64,000 bases of DNA. It comes from Syntrophaceticus sp050949745 (lineage in GTDB: Bacteria; Bacillota; DSM-12270; Thermacetogeniales; Thermacetogeniaceae). Below are positions 1 to 9,329 of the stretch, piece after piece (position 1 is the stretch's first letter; every line of letters starts with the position of its first letter). The DNA lies in assembly GCA_050949745.1 (NCBI GenBank), contig JBMNGF010000021.1, positions 290,274 through 354,273 on the forward strand, written 5' to 3'. The notes beneath the pieces are model-generated. The model was not told the origin of the DNA. It ran no database searches and saw only the letters and a list, made by a program, of their open reading frames with translations. A program made the position numbers and the translations under genes.

Positions 1-20
1 GTGAGAGTTTAGGTTACTAG
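1..20. repeat. 20-bp direct repeat, left copy
   Basis: The word gtgagagtttaggttactag occurs here and again, identical and in the same orientation, at 10757-10776. The two copies bracket patatin copy 1, degV and the Wadjet operon. The window edge hides any leftward extension. No integrase lies between the copies, so it may be a dispersed repeat or the scar of a rearrangement rather than an attachment site. Confidence 0.7.
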
Positions 21-157
21 ACAAGCGTTATTTTTCGAACCTATATCCTGACAGCTGTACCGCTGGTGGTGATCCTTCCCCACAAAAAGCAGGACTTTTC
101 TACTGTTTGCATAAAGGTTTATCATGGAGATGCAAAACCTTTCTTTGGAGGGCTATG

Positions 158-1324
158 ATGTACGGTATTGTACTGGAAGGCGGAGGCGCCAGAGGCGCAT
201 ACCAGGTCGGAGTATGGAAAGCGCTAAGAGAGCTGGGGATCGATTACCAAGGTGTTGCCGGAACATCTGTGGGCGCACTCAACGGTGCGATGATGGTGCA
301 GGGGGATTTTAATAAAACACTAGAAGTATGGAGTGACATAACACCATCTAAGGTTGTCAATGTTGATGATGAATTATATGAAAAGGTTAAGAACCTTAAA
401 ATATCTACTGACGACACACCCATCTTGCTACAGCGTATCAAATCTATTCTTTATAACCGCGGAATGGATACCGCTCCCCTGCACAGTCTTTTGCGCCAGT
501 GGATAGATGAAAAAAAGATCAGAGAGGCAGGGATGGAGTTCGGCATTGTCACCATATCTCTTTCTGATCTAACCCCTTTAAAATTATTTTTACAGGATAT
601 CCCCCGGGGAAAACTGATCGATTATCTCCTGGCAAGCGCAAGCATGCCGGTTTTTCAAAGGCAACGCATAGATAACAGGGTCTTTTTAGATGGCGGTGTT
701 TATGATAACCTACCAATCAGCTTGCTTGCCCACAAGGGGTTTCAGGAGATCATTGTAGTCAGGCTTGTACGCAAGGGATTGAAAAAACGAGAGAAGATCA
801 AAGGTGTAGATATTACCTTGATCAAACCTACCGAGAATTTGGGTAGCATGTTCGATTTCACCAAGGAAAGAGCAATTACCAACATTGAATTGGGCTATTA
901 CGATACTTTGAAGGTATTTAACGGATATCATGGCATCAGATACTGTATTGATGTCAACCGGGATGAGGAATATTTTCTGCACAGTTTACTGCAAATGGAC
1001 CAAACAAGATTGAAAAGTTTTTATAAGGGATTGGCAGCACCTGTTGGTATGCCTCATCAAAGGTTTATCCTAGAAAAACTGATACCCTTACTGGTAGATT
1101 TGCTCCCTGTGAGAAAGAGTACCTCATACACAGATCTGGCCATCACCTTGCTGGAGAGAGCTGCGGACAAGGCTGGAATAGAAAGATTCAAAGTATATCG
1201 ATATGATATCTTCGAGCAGAATGTTATAACTAAATACCAAAAGGGAGGTCATACTCCCCTACCCACCCGCCTTGAAAGGAAACGAACTGCTCTTACGGGC
1301 AAAAAAGGAGCAATTTCTAGATGA
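158..1324 (+). CDS. Patatin-like phospholipase, copy 1 (3' frameshift)
   Basis: RssA-type patatin hydrolase, predicted to cleave acyl esters of membrane lipids. It starts with GGGARGAYQVG (oxyanion loop), then GTSVGALNG (GxSxG nucleophile), and has DGGVYDNLP with the catalytic Asp. The start is the second of two adjacent ATGs, because the paralogue at 45300 begins at the same MYGIV and both follow a TTGGAGGG ribosome site. Compared with that paralogue there is one extra base near 1265-1270 (acccgcc against actgcc). The last 45 or so residues are therefore replaced by a basic tail ending at 1324; the ancestral frame remains readable to a TAA at 1365-1367. The catalytic core is intact, so activity is possible. 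A CBASS-type role is not supported: no cyclase gene is nearby. Confidence 0.85.
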   Translation: MYGIVLEGGGARGAYQVGVWKALRELGIDYQGVAGTSVGALNGAMMVQGDFNKTLEVWSDITPSKVVNVDDELYEKVKNLKISTDDTPILLQRIKSILYNRGMDTAPLHSLLRQWIDEKKIREAGMEFGIVTISLSDLTPLKLFLQDIPRGKLIDYLLASASMPVFQRQRIDNRVFLDGGVYDNLPISLLAHKGFQEIIVVRLVRKGLKKREKIKGVDITLIKPTENLGSMFDFTKERAITNIELGYYDTLKVFNGYHGIRYCIDVNRDEEYFLHSLLQMDQTRLKSFYKGLAAPVGMPHQRFILEKLIPLLVDLLPVRKSTSYTDLAITLLERAADKAGIERFKVYRYDIFEQNVITKYQKGGHTPLPTRLERKRTALTGKKGAISR

Positions 1325-1499
1325 GATTGCAGATATTTTGGTTTGCGGAATTGAAGCAAGCAGTTAAATAAAGCCAGCGTGAATAAAAACCTGTGTCCTT
1401 TTATAGAAATTGCTTAAGGAAATATGTGAAAAAACATGATATATCAATTATAATAACAGCATCTTGATATTTGAAAAAACCAAGCGAGGAGGAGGAATT

Positions 1500-2339
1500 T
1501 TGACCCAAATCATCACTGACAGTGCCGCAGATCTGCCGGCAGATATAATTGACAAATATAATATTCATGTGGTCCCACTCACAGTGAATATCGATGGAAA
1601 AGAATATTTTGATAGGGTCAATCTTTCAGCACAAGAATTCTATCAAAAAATGGCTACTACCAAAACTCTACCCAAAACATCGGGACCCTCAGTAGCTGCC
1701 TTCATTAAAGCCTTTAGCGACTTGGCAGCAAAGGGAGAATTGCTTTGTATCAATATATCCTCAGGGCTGAGCAGTACCTACCAAACAGCTTGCCTGGCCA
1801 AAGAAATGTCTGGTGTTAATGTAAAAATTTTTGATACCTGGACAACTAGTTTGGGTCAGGGACTTCATGCCATCAAAGCGGCTATGTTAAATGAAAAAGG
1901 GTTTTCCCGTACAGAAATAATAAACAAGCTAACACATTACAGAAATACTATGACCAACTTAGTCCTGCTAGACACACTGGAAAACGTGGTCAAGGGGGGG
2001 CGATTGAGCAAAGTTCAAGGGTCCCTGGCTAAACTGCTCAACATCAAGGTTTTATTAACAGGTGATCAAGGCAAATTAGTGGTACAGGAAAAAGTGCACG
2101 GAAAGAAAAAAGCATTTAAAATATTAATGGAGATGATCAATGACGGAGCCCAAAAAGCGAAAAATATTACAACAAGACTGTTCAGTATTACCCATTGTAA
2201 CAACATCAAAGACGCGGAATATTTGAAAAATCATATCATGGATAAATACCAACCCTGCGAAGTGATCGTCAATGATATGGGGCCGACAATAGCTACCTAC
2301 TCTGGAAAAGGGGGACTAATAATTTCTTTTCTAGAATGA
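1500..2339 (+). CDS. degV: DegV family fatty-acid-binding protein
   Basis: DegV proteins bind a fatty acid and present it to the FakA kinase for phospholipid synthesis. The N-terminus TQIITDSAADLP and the later TSGPSVAAF and ISSGLSSTYQTA segments are typical of the family. TTG at 1500 is chosen because GAGGAGGAGG lies five bases upstream; an earlier in-frame TTG at 1464 lacks such a site. The length of about 279 aa is normal. The gene sits between the patatin and the convergent jetC. Sequence matching the patatin copy 2 downstream region resumes just after it (about 2355-2394), so the gene may have been inserted into a duplicated locus. Confidence 0.92.
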   Translation: MTQIITDSAADLPADIIDKYNIHVVPLTVNIDGKEYFDRVNLSAQEFYQKMATTKTLPKTSGPSVAAFIKAFSDLAAKGELLCINISSGLSSTYQTACLAKEMSGVNVKIFDTWTTSLGQGLHAIKAAMLNEKGFSRTEIINKLTHYRNTMTNLVLLDTLENVVKGGRLSKVQGSLAKLLNIKVLLTGDQGKLVVQEKVHGKKKAFKILMEMINDGAQKAKNITTRLFSITHCNNIKDAEYLKNHIMDKYQPCEVIVNDMGPTIATYSGKGGLIISFLE

Positions 2340-2354
2340 TAAATGAGTTCAGTA

Positions 2355-2394
2355 TTAACATCAGCCAGAGTAATATTCCCCTTGGTTGGTCCTG
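2355..2394. repeat. Repeat shared with the patatin copy 2 downstream region
   Basis: A stretch with aacatcagcc and ttccccttggttggtcctg matches 46541-46577, which lies directly after patatin copy 2. Here it lies after degV, at the 3' end of jetC. It is either the continuation of the duplicated patatin locus or a member of the local short-repeat family. Confidence 0.6.
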
Positions 2395-2399
2395 GTGGT

Positions 2400-2426
2400 G
2401 TGGCAAACGAAACGTCCCATTGCCAC
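2400..2426. repeat. 27-bp hairpin repeat at the jetC stop
   Basis: Seven-base arms GTGGCAA and TTGCCAC flank a 13-base loop acgaaacgtccca. Identical or one-base-different copies lie at 14838-14864 and 49465-49491. This copy touches the jetC stop codon and could act as an mRNA 3'-end hairpin. Confidence 0.8.
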
Positions 2427-5400
2427 TAAAACAACTTCAACTGCCCATCGATATCCATCTTCCAGGACGGCTTTTCGGCGTCATTGATCATTCCGCGGGC
2501 TGCTTCCATGGTTCCCGGTGTGGGTATTCTTTCGGGATCGATGACCATACGCTGCTGGCCGCTGAGGGTGGGTCGGGACACCAGGCTGTAGATTACAGGG
2601 AAGTCTTTCATGATACCTGTCTGGCGGTGCGCTGTAACACAGAAAAGTTGTACTCCTGCCTGCTGAGTTAAAGCTCTAAGGATTTCCAGGATGTGTCCGC
2701 TGGAGGCCTCTCCGAAAGGGTTATCCGCGATGATCACGCTGGTTCTCTGCCCTTTATTGCCCTGTTGATGCAGGTAGGCCATCAACGCCACAAAAACCGC
2801 AAAGCGCCCGATATACTTCTGCGCCCCGGACCAGAATGTAAGGTTTTCCCAGCGATCATAGTCTGCGCTCTGGTAGGGTTGATCGTCTGAGCGGGGTTTT
2901 AATACTGTTAGTTTGATTCCTTCCAGGGGTACCAGCTGTTCCAGCAGGGCTGCGGAGCGTATTGCCCCCTCCAGGTATTGTTGAATGTTGTCTTCACTTT
3001 CACCCTCTTGTCTCCGCCGCACAGCATCTGCGATCACATCAGCAAGGTAGCTGCGCACTAGTTCCTTCCCCTCCTCAACACCGGGGCGACGAAAATTGAT
3101 CTCCATCAGTGGAATTCTGCTGCCTCGCAGCTCCACCCGGGACATCCTCTGCAGTGTTTTCAGCTCTTCCAATATATTTTCTACATGGCGGTAAGCCCGT
3201 TCGGCGATTTCTTCCTTAATCCTACCGAGATCTTTCAGGCGTCGCTCCAGTTCCTCTTGGGATTTGGCGATCACCTGCCTCACATGGCAGAGGCTTTCCT
3301 GTACTGAAAGGGCATCCTTTTCCCAGCCCTCTACCGTTGTTCTGGTTTTGAGGTGTTTGAAAAGGTGTTTGATATCCAGGTTGTTGAGCACTTCCAGCTC
3401 CTGCCGGCAGGAATCCACCACCTGGTGCCATACCCCCTGACTCGCATCTGATCTCTGGATGGAATCTTTTACTGTTTGTCTTTCTTTCCTTACTGCGCGG
3501 CGCGGTGCCCACGTATCAACAGCTAACTCCTTTAATTCTCTCTCCCGCTCCCAGCCGGGGTCATCTGTCAATTCGAGACCTTCTGCTGTCAGGACCTCTA
3601 CCTGGTCCTGATATTCCTGCTGCAGTTGTGCAAGTAAGTTCAGTTTGTTGTTCTGGTTGGCAATCCTGCCGCTGACATCCTCTTTTTCACTATTCAGCTC
3701 CTTGTTGTAGCCATCCAGGTCGATACCCTTTAGATCCGCAGGCTCATTGTGGTGCCTATCTACAACATTGTTGCACTCGTTTTTCCAGGCGCCATTTTCG
3801 CTTCCTGTAAGTATCTTTGCCTCCTGGAAAGCTTGGTCAGCTTTTTGGAAAGCATATTGTTGAGCATCCAATTTGCGGTGGCAGACCTCCAGCTCCTGCT
3901 TGTTTACCGGGCGGAAGGAGTTTTTCACTTCAATAAAATCAAGTCCTATCATCTGGATGTCTCCTTGCAGCTTTTCCAGGTCTTTTTTATATCCTGTAAT
4001 ACGGCTTTCCACATCTTTGAGATTGGCCACCTCTCGTGTCAGGGCATCCCTTCTCGCTCTCAGATTATCTGCTGTTTCCCCGTAATCATCCCAGGTTACT
4101 TCTTCTATAGTGAAATCCTCCGGGTGGTCCCAGGTGGAGGGGTAGAGCTCTTTATTGTCCTCTGCCAGCCTATGTAATTTAATAAGGGTTGCCTTGTTCT
4201 GCTCTTGCAGGGCATTAATCTCCCTGTTCAACTTCTCCTTCCTGGTTTTCCAAAGGCCCAGTTCCGCCTCCATTGCTGTCAGGTCCTGCTGAAGCCTCAC
4301 CAGCTCTGTTCTATTGGCCTCTTCCTCCTGGAAATCTAAGCGGTATTTCTGAAGGCGTTTCCTAAAGGTGCGTAGCTCAAGCAGGTGCTGTTCTGCCTTA
4401 CTTTTCTCGGTGCGATCATTCTCTAGCCGGTCTTTAAGGTCTTGTATGTGAGCCTTTGCGGCCTCGAGGTCATTACACACCCCTTGGAAGGCTTCTTTCG
4501 CGGCTGAAAGACTCTGTTCCCATTCCTCAATAGTGTAGATTTCATAATTATTCAGAAGATTAGCCAGCACAGTGCAGGCAAGCCTGAGTTGCTCGCTTCT
4601 ACCCTCTTCATCATGCTGCTTCTCTTTAAGCTGTTCCAACTGCTCGCCCAGCTGGTGGAGGATATCTTCAAGTCTCTCCGGTATAACAAAGGGCTCCATA
4701 CCCTGGTTATAGAAAAAGCAGAGCACAGCATCATTCGCCTCTTCTTCAAGTAGCAGTTCGATGCTGCTGCGGGCTGCCACAGGTACCAGTGCACTCAAGT
4801 CAACTTTTAATTGTGGGGAGTGTTTCATTATGCGCCGTAGCTGCCCCTGCTCGGCAATCAGGGCATAGGGAAGCCAGGGGCAGCGCCTGACCAGGTGCTC
4901 TCGCTCTTCATTGCCAGGCATATTATTAAGATATAAGGCACCGGTAATGGTCTCTACACCCTGTTGGCGAAGAGCCTCCTGCAGCAGCAAAATGTCATTA
5001 TTGGGGACGGCCCCCGCATCCCCGCTGAGGAGGCTTTGCCGCTCTTGCAGGCGGTTCATCTTCAACTCCAAGTCGATCAGGGACTGCTGACTCTGCTCCC
5101 TACGCACATCAAGTTCGCCCTGTAGGGAAACAAAGTCCTCAGGAGGAAAGAGCCACTCCAAACCTGCCAGGACAAGAAATTCCTGCAGCTGATCCAACTC
5201 CTCTTGCCACTTTTTCTTGGCCTCTGTCTGGCCTTCTAGTCCCTTCTTTAGTTCCCCTTTCCGTCCGGAGAGTGTATTGATCTCGGCAGTCCATTGATCG
5301 TATTCACAGCTGAACTTCTGAATGGCTCTGGCTAACTCTTCAATTTTCTTTTCCGCCCGCCGGAGAGCCACACTGAGCAAGTCTTCCGCCTTTTGCGGTG

Positions 5401-6889
5401 ATGAAAGATCTGTTTCTATATCCACCTCTTGCAGCAAACCTGCCAGTTCAATGCGTCTTTTAGTAAACTCTTCGCTCTTTACCTCAAGCCGCGTCTGTTG
5501 GTTTACATTTGACTGCATGTTCTCGTTTAATTTAGATTCGGCAGCTAAAGCTTTATTCACTTCCTGTTGTAATGCCTCAAGCTGTTTTTCCTCAGCACTT
5601 ATCTGAGCCTTCAGTGCTCGTCTCAACGTACAGAGCAGCGGCCACAGCCGGTTTCTCAAGACTTCGATCTCTTTGGCTACTGATTCGTGCCCCTGAAGGA
5701 GCTTTTGCTCGCTTGCTTCCTCTTGTTTGAGGAGATTGTTTTTTTCCAGCCACCTTTCACAGAAATCCCAGGCCCGAAGCCTATTATAATCACCTTCAGC
5801 ATCCTTTAGGTGACGGCAGGATGCATCCTTTTCCCTTTCTTTTTTATTCAATTCATTTTGTAAGGCAATGAGACTACGCCTGAGGGATTCGCATTTTACT
5901 GAATCCAGCAAATATTGGATCTCAGCTACTCTATCTCGGTTCTGTTGCAGCTTTTTTTGTAACTCCCCCTGCTCATCCACCAGCCTGGGAATCCCCCCGA
6001 CCAAAGTATTAAAAAGGGACTGGCGGGCAGTTTGGGCAGCTTCTACCTCTCCCGCAGCAACCTCTACACCTGAAAGCGCTTCTTGCATTACTCCAATCCG
6101 CTCTCCCAGCTTATTGAGGGACTGCATGTGAGCCTCAAACTCTGGAAGGTGCATCAACTCGCCGGAAGCCTGCTGGAAACTGCATGTCAGGTCATCTTCA
6201 GCACTGCTTTTACCGCGCCCTAAGATGTCATCAATGGCAGGGATAAGGAGTTTCTCCAAAAGGGAGCGTGTTTTACTGCAGTATTCAAAGAACTTGCCCA
6301 CTCCCCCCTCATCTGAATTGGTTTCCAGGACATGCTCCCATTCCCCTGAATTGATGTTGTAGGTTTGCAGTTCCCGCTGGTACTCCCGTCGCCTGTCAGA
6401 GCCAAAAATGCGGAACTGCCCGGAGTTGCGCAGCATTTCCTGGAGTTCACGATAGTTCAGTGTGCGCCCATCTTCATCAACCAATGGCAGTGAAGCCAGA
6501 TCGAGGGGATGGGGTCCGCTGTATTCACGGGCACTGAGATAGTTGAAATAGTCCATCTCACGGTTGGCACTCCCGGTGTTTTCGGCGAAGCAAAAACCGG
6601 TTAAAATATAGGCTGGGTTATCTGCATCCAGCTGCCATTCCACCACAACATGACCGGTAAAGGGGTTGTTACGCACTAAAGTAGCCAAGCGCCTCTTGCC
6701 CAGAGGGGCATTGGGGCAGACCACCTGGGAGATGAGCTGCAAGATCAGGGTTTTGCCACCCCCATTTTCCAGGATGAGCAGGCTGGACCTCCCCCGCAGG
6801 TCAAAGATAAGGTTGTCAAAAACTCTCCTCTCTTTGCCATAACGAATGTTGTGCAGACGAACACGGCTAATCCGCGGCAACTTCCTCAC
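2426..6889 (-). CDS. jetC: Wadjet SMC-like ATPase JetC
   Basis: SMC/MukB-type motor of the Wadjet anti-plasmid complex, expected to extrude DNA loops with JetA and JetB and deliver small circles to the JetD nuclease. Walker A is ENGGGKT at residues 41-47. Two long heptad-rich arms flank a non-coiled hinge-like segment near residues 680-780. The C-terminal head carries the signature-like FWSGAQK near 1350 and Walker B VIIADNPFGEASS near 1385-1398. At 1487 aa it is long for this group. The GTG start lies inside the end of jetB (23-bp overlap), indicating translational coupling. It is the last gene of the operon. Its base composition is visibly richer in G+C than the defence block at 24-35 kb. 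Confidence 0.93.
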   Translation of the reverse strand: MRKLPRISRVRLHNIRYGKERRVFDNLIFDLRGRSSLLILENGGGKTLILQLISQVVCPNAPLGKRRLATLVRNNPFTGHVVVEWQLDADNPAYILTGFCFAENTGSANREMDYFNYLSAREYSGPHPLDLASLPLVDEDGRTLNYRELQEMLRNSGQFRIFGSDRRREYQRELQTYNINSGEWEHVLETNSDEGGVGKFFEYCSKTRSLLEKLLIPAIDDILGRGKSSAEDDLTCSFQQASGELMHLPEFEAHMQSLNKLGERIGVMQEALSGVEVAAGEVEAAQTARQSLFNTLVGGIPRLVDEQGELQKKLQQNRDRVAEIQYLLDSVKCESLRRSLIALQNELNKKEREKDASCRHLKDAEGDYNRLRAWDFCERWLEKNNLLKQEEASEQKLLQGHESVAKEIEVLRNRLWPLLCTLRRALKAQISAEEKQLEALQQEVNKALAAESKLNENMQSNVNQQTRLEVKSEEFTKRRIELAGLLQEVDIETDLSSPQKAEDLLSVALRRAEKKIEELARAIQKFSCEYDQWTAEINTLSGRKGELKKGLEGQTEAKKKWQEELDQLQEFLVLAGLEWLFPPEDFVSLQGELDVRREQSQQSLIDLELKMNRLQERQSLLSGDAGAVPNNDILLLQEALRQQGVETITGALYLNNMPGNEEREHLVRRCPWLPYALIAEQGQLRRIMKHSPQLKVDLSALVPVAARSSIELLLEEEANDAVLCFFYNQGMEPFVIPERLEDILHQLGEQLEQLKEKQHDEEGRSEQLRLACTVLANLLNNYEIYTIEEWEQSLSAAKEAFQGVCNDLEAAKAHIQDLKDRLENDRTEKSKAEQHLLELRTFRKRLQKYRLDFQEEEANRTELVRLQQDLTAMEAELGLWKTRKEKLNREINALQEQNKATLIKLHRLAEDNKELYPSTWDHPEDFTIEEVTWDDYGETADNLRARRDALTREVANLKDVESRITGYKKDLEKLQGDIQMIGLDFIEVKNSFRPVNKQELEVCHRKLDAQQYAFQKADQAFQEAKILTGSENGAWKNECNNVVDRHHNEPADLKGIDLDGYNKELNSEKEDVSGRIANQNNKLNLLAQLQQEYQDQVEVLTAEGLELTDDPGWERERELKELAVDTWAPRRAVRKERQTVKDSIQRSDASQGVWHQVVDSCRQELEVLNNLDIKHLFKHLKTRTTVEGWEKDALSVQESLCHVRQVIAKSQEELERRLKDLGRIKEEIAERAYRHVENILEELKTLQRMSRVELRGSRIPLMEINFRRPGVEEGKELVRSYLADVIADAVRRRQEGESEDNIQQYLEGAIRSAALLEQLVPLEGIKLTVLKPRSDDQPYQSADYDRWENLTFWSGAQKYIGRFAVFVALMAYLHQQGNKGQRTSVIIADNPFGEASSGHILEILRALTQQAGVQLFCVTAHRQTGIMKDFPVIYSLVSRPTLSGQQRMVIDPERIPTPGTMEAARGMINDAEKPSWKMDIDGQLKLF

Positions 6890-7604
6890 CCCCGTGCTCC
6901 ATAATTAATTCCAGAATCATATTTTTATGATACCTGTGGTTATAATAGTGAACAACCTGGCTGCTAAGGCGCTGCTGCGGGAATATCTGGCGCTCCTGAA
7001 TCACCCGCACCAGTTGGTGATTTTCCAAAAAGTCCAGTGTTTTTAACAGGTAACCCCAACGGGAAATGGTTCTTTTATCGTGAACAGCCCCGGGCTTCTT
7101 GACCGAGAGGTCGAGCCAGAATTGCGCAGGCTCAACAAGGTTGACCCGTGAAAGGTTCTCTAACTCCTCTATGTCCTCTCTCTCAGCCAGGGTTTCGAAA
7201 TTTTGGGTGACCTGACGCTCCAGATCAGTTAAAGTGATAAACTCACGGGAAGGACCAGTTGTGTCATCACTGTTAAAAAAGACAGCAAGCAGTGTAAGCA
7301 CAATAAAGGAGCAAGTGTACAGCTCAGTATTGTTGCTCACCCCCAGAGAGGCTCTCAGTTCAGCATTGGTGTAGTTGAAAATGCTTTCTTCGATTCCGGT
7401 GGTAAGGTAGTATTGATCACCGGCTTTCAGCAGTGTGACACCAAAAGTCGGCTCGATGACCTCCTGCCAGAGGCCCAATACTTCGGGATCCTGCTGGAGC
7501 CGCGTGAGCAAACTTGAGTTGGTTTCCTTATTCACAACCGGGTGTGTCAACAGCTCCCGCAGGAGCAACAGGGCTGTTTCTACGGTACTGTTTTGATAGG
7601 TCAT
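6867..7604 (-). CDS. jetB: Wadjet KITE-like subunit JetB
   Basis: MukE-like (KITE) accessory subunit bridging the SMC heads and the kleisin. The 245-aa length, the position between jetA and jetC and the helical, acidic composition fit JetB; I think it belongs to the DUF6063 type but cannot test this. The start ATG follows GGAGGCAAAAAGTA. The gene overlaps jetC by 23 bp. A 117-bp gap separates it from jetA and contains GGAAGCC/GGCTTCC arms that could fold in the mRNA and tune the subunit ratio. Confidence 0.85.
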   Translation of the reverse strand: MTYQNSTVETALLLLRELLTHPVVNKETNSSLLTRLQQDPEVLGLWQEVIEPTFGVTLLKAGDQYYLTTGIEESIFNYTNAELRASLGVSNNTELYTCSFIVLTLLAVFFNSDDTTGPSREFITLTDLERQVTQNFETLAEREDIEELENLSRVNLVEPAQFWLDLSVKKPGAVHDKRTISRWGYLLKTLDFLENHQLVRVIQERQIFPQQRLSSQVVHYYNHRYHKNMILELIMEHGGEEVAAD

Positions 7605-7721
7605 TACTTTTTGCCTCCTGGAATTTGAAGTCGAAGACGGAAGCCTAGCTTTACATAACTACATCTTCGGCTTCCTGTTTTCAATTATCTGCTGGTACTG
7701 CCTAGGCGACAATGGTGCATT

Positions 7722-9329
7722 CTAAAGGCTGTTTTCCCCCAGGCGACTGTCGCTATCCTTGAATAAAATCAAGTTCGATACATTCATGTTATAGGGCAAG
7801 TTAACAGTGCCTTCACCTGTAGCTACCGAAACCTCGCCCAGTGATGCCAGCTCTTGGTCCTCCTGCAGCAAGCGGTAAAGTGCAAACTCCAATAGGTCGG
7901 TATCCCCGGACATATACTCCCAGGGAAGCTGCGCCTGAATCTTTTTCGCCTGGTGCAGAAGCAGGGCGGTGTAAACGAAGGCTGCCATTTCTTCCCGGGA
8001 CCAGTCGTCCTCATCGATTAAAACTGCAATCTCGTTCAATGATGTCCTGTTGCTGTTAACCAAAGGGGTAAGCAGCAGGCGAAATACCCGCTGCAGCAGC
8101 TCTACGGTCCGCCGGTGCCGCTCCTTTTCCACCTTCTGTAGGCGCTCCTCCTCATATAAATCAATCTCACCAAAAAACTCCTCCGGGGGTCGTTCCTGCT
8201 CCCGACTGAGGAGCGTCTGTGGCCCGAGGAAAGTGGCCAGATCCAGAATGCGGGGTGGCCGTGGCTGTAGTAAAGGGAATACCGCTGTTCTGGTAACAAC
8301 CTCACCTGGTGGGCTACAGCGCAGCACCTCAGCCAAGAGCTCCTTTTCCAGGTGAAAACGCACCATCAGAGTGCTGCGCAGACTGGACATCAAGGCATCC
8401 TCGGTAAGGGTATTCAGCTCCAGTTGATGGTTAAATAGCTTGAGATGGCTTTGAGTAACCCGGTAAAGCTGCTGTTCGAGAAGACCGACATTCTTCAGTT
8501 TGGTGTTGCCCTGGGCATGACTTGCCTGGTCCAGGTTTTGGAGTGTTTCCCTAACCAATTTAATCAGGTTATCAAAGGTTTCTCGCTCACGGTGCAGCTG
8601 CTGTGTCATCCTATTGAGCATGCGCCTATAATCCGACTTATCCAAGGCCTCTACCACATTGCGGCGAATCTCCTGGCGCAGGGAAACCAGTTCCTGCTCC
8701 ATTGTTGTCACTGCAACACCCAGTTCCTTGACGGTCTCCAAGGCACCCTCAAAGGTTCCCCTGCGGATCTGCTGATCCAGGTAGAACTGCATCACAGAAA
8801 AGCGCAGGTCCTGGTAGATCTCCCTGGACTTAAAGATGATATCCAGTCCTTCTCTGGACAGGCGTAGCTTAATGGTATCCCGATCCGGTAGGCTAAAGGG
8901 CTCCTGCTCCAGCAGGCGAAACTTCACTTGGCGAATCTTCCCTTCGAGGGGATCGTGGTATTCGTATTCAAAGGGACGTCCGTAGTTGGAAAGCTCGTTT
9001 AACAGCTTCTCTGTGATCTGTTCAAACTCCTCAGATGAGGGGCCTGTGCTTGAAAATAAGGGAAGGATGCCGGAAATAAAATCTTTCGCATCTTCATATG
9101 TACAGGGATCATAGTGGAGCATCTTCTCCATAATATAAAGCAGCAAGCAGACCCCTATTTCAAAGCCGTAATATCCGCGCAGTGTGTTCTTGGACATTAG
9201 GTCATAAAGGGGAAAGACCTCCATGATGGCCGCGATGCGCTCATCTAAGCCGTCAAAACCTGGGAACCTCCTGGCCGCGGTAAGAACATCCGGAGCATCC
9301 ATCTTATCTACAGCTATTGTGGTAGACAT
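7722..9329 (-). CDS. jetA: Wadjet kleisin-like subunit JetA
   Basis: Kleisin-like subunit that closes the SMC ring. The N-terminal region (FPLYDLMSKNTLRGYYG, then FEIGVCLLLYIMEKML) and a long central helical part resemble the JetA family found with JetD in Firmicutes. I prefer ATG at 9329 over the in-frame GTG at 9341, since the GTG falls inside the probable AAAGGGTG ribosome site. The start overlaps the end of jetD by 16 bp. About 535 aa. Assignment rests on context as much as on motifs. Confidence 0.87.
   Translation of the reverse strand: MSTTIAVDKMDAPDVLTAARRFPGFDGLDERIAAIMEVFPLYDLMSKNTLRGYYGFEIGVCLLLYIMEKMLHYDPCTYEDAKDFISGILPLFSSTGPSSEEFEQITEKLLNELSNYGRPFEYEYHDPLEGKIRQVKFRLLEQEPFSLPDRDTIKLRLSREGLDIIFKSREIYQDLRFSVMQFYLDQQIRRGTFEGALETVKELGVAVTTMEQELVSLRQEIRRNVVEALDKSDYRRMLNRMTQQLHRERETFDNLIKLVRETLQNLDQASHAQGNTKLKNVGLLEQQLYRVTQSHLKLFNHQLELNTLTEDALMSSLRSTLMVRFHLEKELLAEVLRCSPPGEVVTRTAVFPLLQPRPPRILDLATFLGPQTLLSREQERPPEEFFGEIDLYEEERLQKVEKERHRRTVELLQRVFRLLLTPLVNSNRTSLNEIAVLIDEDDWSREEMAAFVYTALLLHQAKKIQAQLPWEYMSGDTDLLEFALYRLLQEDQELASLGEVSVATGEGTVNLPYNMNVSNLILFKDSDSRLGENSL

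Noticed and set aside
158..1324. Patatin as a CBASS (CapV) effector
   Set aside because: No cyclic-nucleotide synthase is adjacent, and a near-identical paralogue lies beside UbiA/DUF454, so it is part of that locus.
3749..4177. Long antisense frames inside jetC and the helicase gene
   Set aside because: They mirror strongly coding sequence on the other strand and have no own start signals.
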